Assembly (NCBI GenBank): GCA_019408975.1
Contig: DXVA01000299.1
Location: forward strand, 1 to 5,454
Origin: Lentisphaeria bacterium
Lineage (GTDB): Bacteria > Verrucomicrobiota > Lentisphaeria > Victivallales > UBA1829
Reading direction: 5' to 3'
Length of the DNA stretch: 5,454 nt
A model generated the notes under the pieces. That model made no database searches, was not told the origin of the DNA, and was given only the letters and a program-made list of their open reading frames with translations. The translations under genes were made by a program, and so were the position numbers. The stretch's first letter is position 1; every line of letters starts with the position of its first letter. Positions 4,672-5,454 of this stretch are shown in pieces.

Positions 4672-5454
4672 ACTGTATTTCAACAAGTGTCTTCGATATT
4701 TTCAAGATAGGTCCCGGTCCTTCCAGTTCGCATACGATCGGGCCGATGCGCGCCGGCGCGGATTTTCTGGCGCGCCTGGCTGAGCTGCCTGCCGGAAAGC
4801 TGGAACAGGCGCATCATATTGAGGTGGAGCTGTTCGGTTCTCTGGCGTTGACGGGGAGAGGGCATGGGACAGACCGTGCCGCCGCTGCCGGGCTCCTCGG
4901 TGAACTGCCGGAATCATGCGATGTGGAGCGTCTTGCCGCGCTGTTTTCCGATCCGGCTGAGACTTATACGGCTTCCTTTGCCGGAAAGACGGCGTCTTTT
5001 ACGAAGAAATCAGTCCGCTTCAATACGGGAAAACATGATCATCCTTACAGCAACGCGCTTGCGTTCCGTCTTTTTTCGGAGACGGATGAACTGCTCGCCG
5101 AAGAAATTTATTATTCCGTCGGCGGCGGTTTTATTCAACGGGAGGGGGAGCCGCCGAAAGAGGTGAATGCGGTTCCTTACCGTTATAAAAACTGGGAGTC
5201 GTTCCGGCGCCTGATCGAAAAATACGGTTTGGCTCCGCTTCAGATCATTCTGGAAAATGAGACGGCGCTGACCGGAGCGAGCGAGCCGGAAATACGTCTG
5301 CGCCTTGCCCGTATCATTGACGCCATGTGTGATTCCGTACGGCGCGGGCTTCATGCCTCCGGCGTTCTGCCGGGACCGATCCGCCTTGAACGGCGCGCGG
5401 GCGAAGTCTACCGCAAAGCGATGTCGGCGGGAATGGACGATGCCCGTTTTCTGG
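4668..5454 (+). CDS. sdaA: L-serine dehydratase, iron-sulfur type, single chain (3' partial)
   Basis: The reading frame is open to the window edge, with 262 residues visible. The family enzyme deaminates L-serine to pyruvate and ammonia in the cytosol using an oxygen-labile [4Fe-4S] cluster. The beta domain (about 1-155) has the family signature GPGPSSSHTIGPMRAG (15-30), FGSLALTGRGHGTDRA (56-71), GKHDHPYSNAL (121-131) and YYSVGGGFI (148-156). The chain continues in frame into the alpha domain: LENETAL (195-201) and GLHASGVLPGPIRLERRA (227-244). This is the fused form, as in E. coli SdaA/SdaB (about 454 residues), so roughly 190 residues are missing, including the cluster cysteines. The ATG overlaps the TGA of the TetR gene in ATGA (4668-4671), a translational-coupling arrangement. 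Among serine dehydratases the match is clear; action on another beta-hydroxy amino acid cannot be excluded from the visible part. Confidence 0.93.
   Translation, partial: MNCISTSVFDIFKIGPGPSSSHTIGPMRAGADFLARLAELPAGKLEQAHHIEVELFGSLALTGRGHGTDRAAAAGLLGELPESCDVERLAALFSDPAETYTASFAGKTASFTKKSVRFNTGKHDHPYSNALAFRLFSETDELLAEEIYYSVGGGFIQREGEPPKEVNAVPYRYKNWESFRRLIEKYGLAPLQIILENETALTGASEPEIRLRLARIIDAMCDSVRRGLHASGVLPGPIRLERRAGEVYRKAMSAGMDDARFL

Noticed and set aside
4864..5166. Plus-strand open frame of about 100 codons, and minus-strand frames at 4680-4917 and 5010-5354
   Set aside because: All overlap the unmistakable serine dehydratase frame that starts at 4668 and stays open to the window edge; they carry no motifs.
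1..5454. Frequent TTCCGG/CCGGAA hexamers across the window, as possible uptake or recognition sequences
   Set aside because: Most lie in coding frames and are explained by favoured codons such as CCG, GGA, TTC and TCC; spacing and orientation show no pattern beyond that, apart from the terminator region.

Overview
This is bacterial chromosomal DNA with a GC content in the mid-50s by eye. All six protein genes lie on the + strand, tightly packed, with Shine-Dalgarno sites and sigma70-type promoters. No RNA gene, mobile element or CRISPR array is visible. The host cannot be fixed from this window. The L-serine dehydratase has its beta and alpha domains fused in one chain, unlike the split two-gene form usual in Firmicutes. 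The epimerase/DapA-like gene pair is one I recall from environmental and gut bacteria such as Planctomycetes/Lentisphaerae-type genomes. A PVC-group host is therefore a weak guess.

Layout. A rho-independent terminator of an unseen upstream gene lies at 6-29. A full-length class I SAM-dependent methyltransferase follows (55-810). Next is an amidohydrolase-2 family metal hydrolase (883-1755) that probably has its own promoter at 807-834. The intergenic region 1756-1948 holds a compound terminator made of overlapping hairpins (1797-1870), a near-consensus sigma70 promoter (1879-1907) and two inverted repeats that overlap the promoter and look like repressor sites.

The operon from 1949 onward is the most interesting part. 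It encodes an NAD(P)-binding epimerase/dehydratase-like protein lacking the usual YxxxK lysine (1949-2983), a dihydrodipicolinate synthase/N-acetylneuraminate lyase superfamily protein with its Schiff-base lysine (2985-4046), a TetR/AcrR repressor (4078-4671) and a single-chain iron-sulfur L-serine dehydratase that runs off the window (4668 to beyond 5454). The spacings are 1 nt, 31 nt and a 4-nt ATGA overlap, so the four genes are very probably co-transcribed.

Working model (inference). The TetR protein represses its own operon from the palindrome over the start of transcription and is released by a substrate or product of the pathway. The epimerase-like protein and the DapA-like lyase/aldolase would act in succession on a small carbonyl or sugar-acid type compound whose identity cannot be read from sequence. 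Serine dehydratase, which makes pyruvate and ammonia, would join that pathway through pyruvate, the usual keto-acid partner of DapA-superfamily aldolases. The first two genes appear to be separate from this unit.
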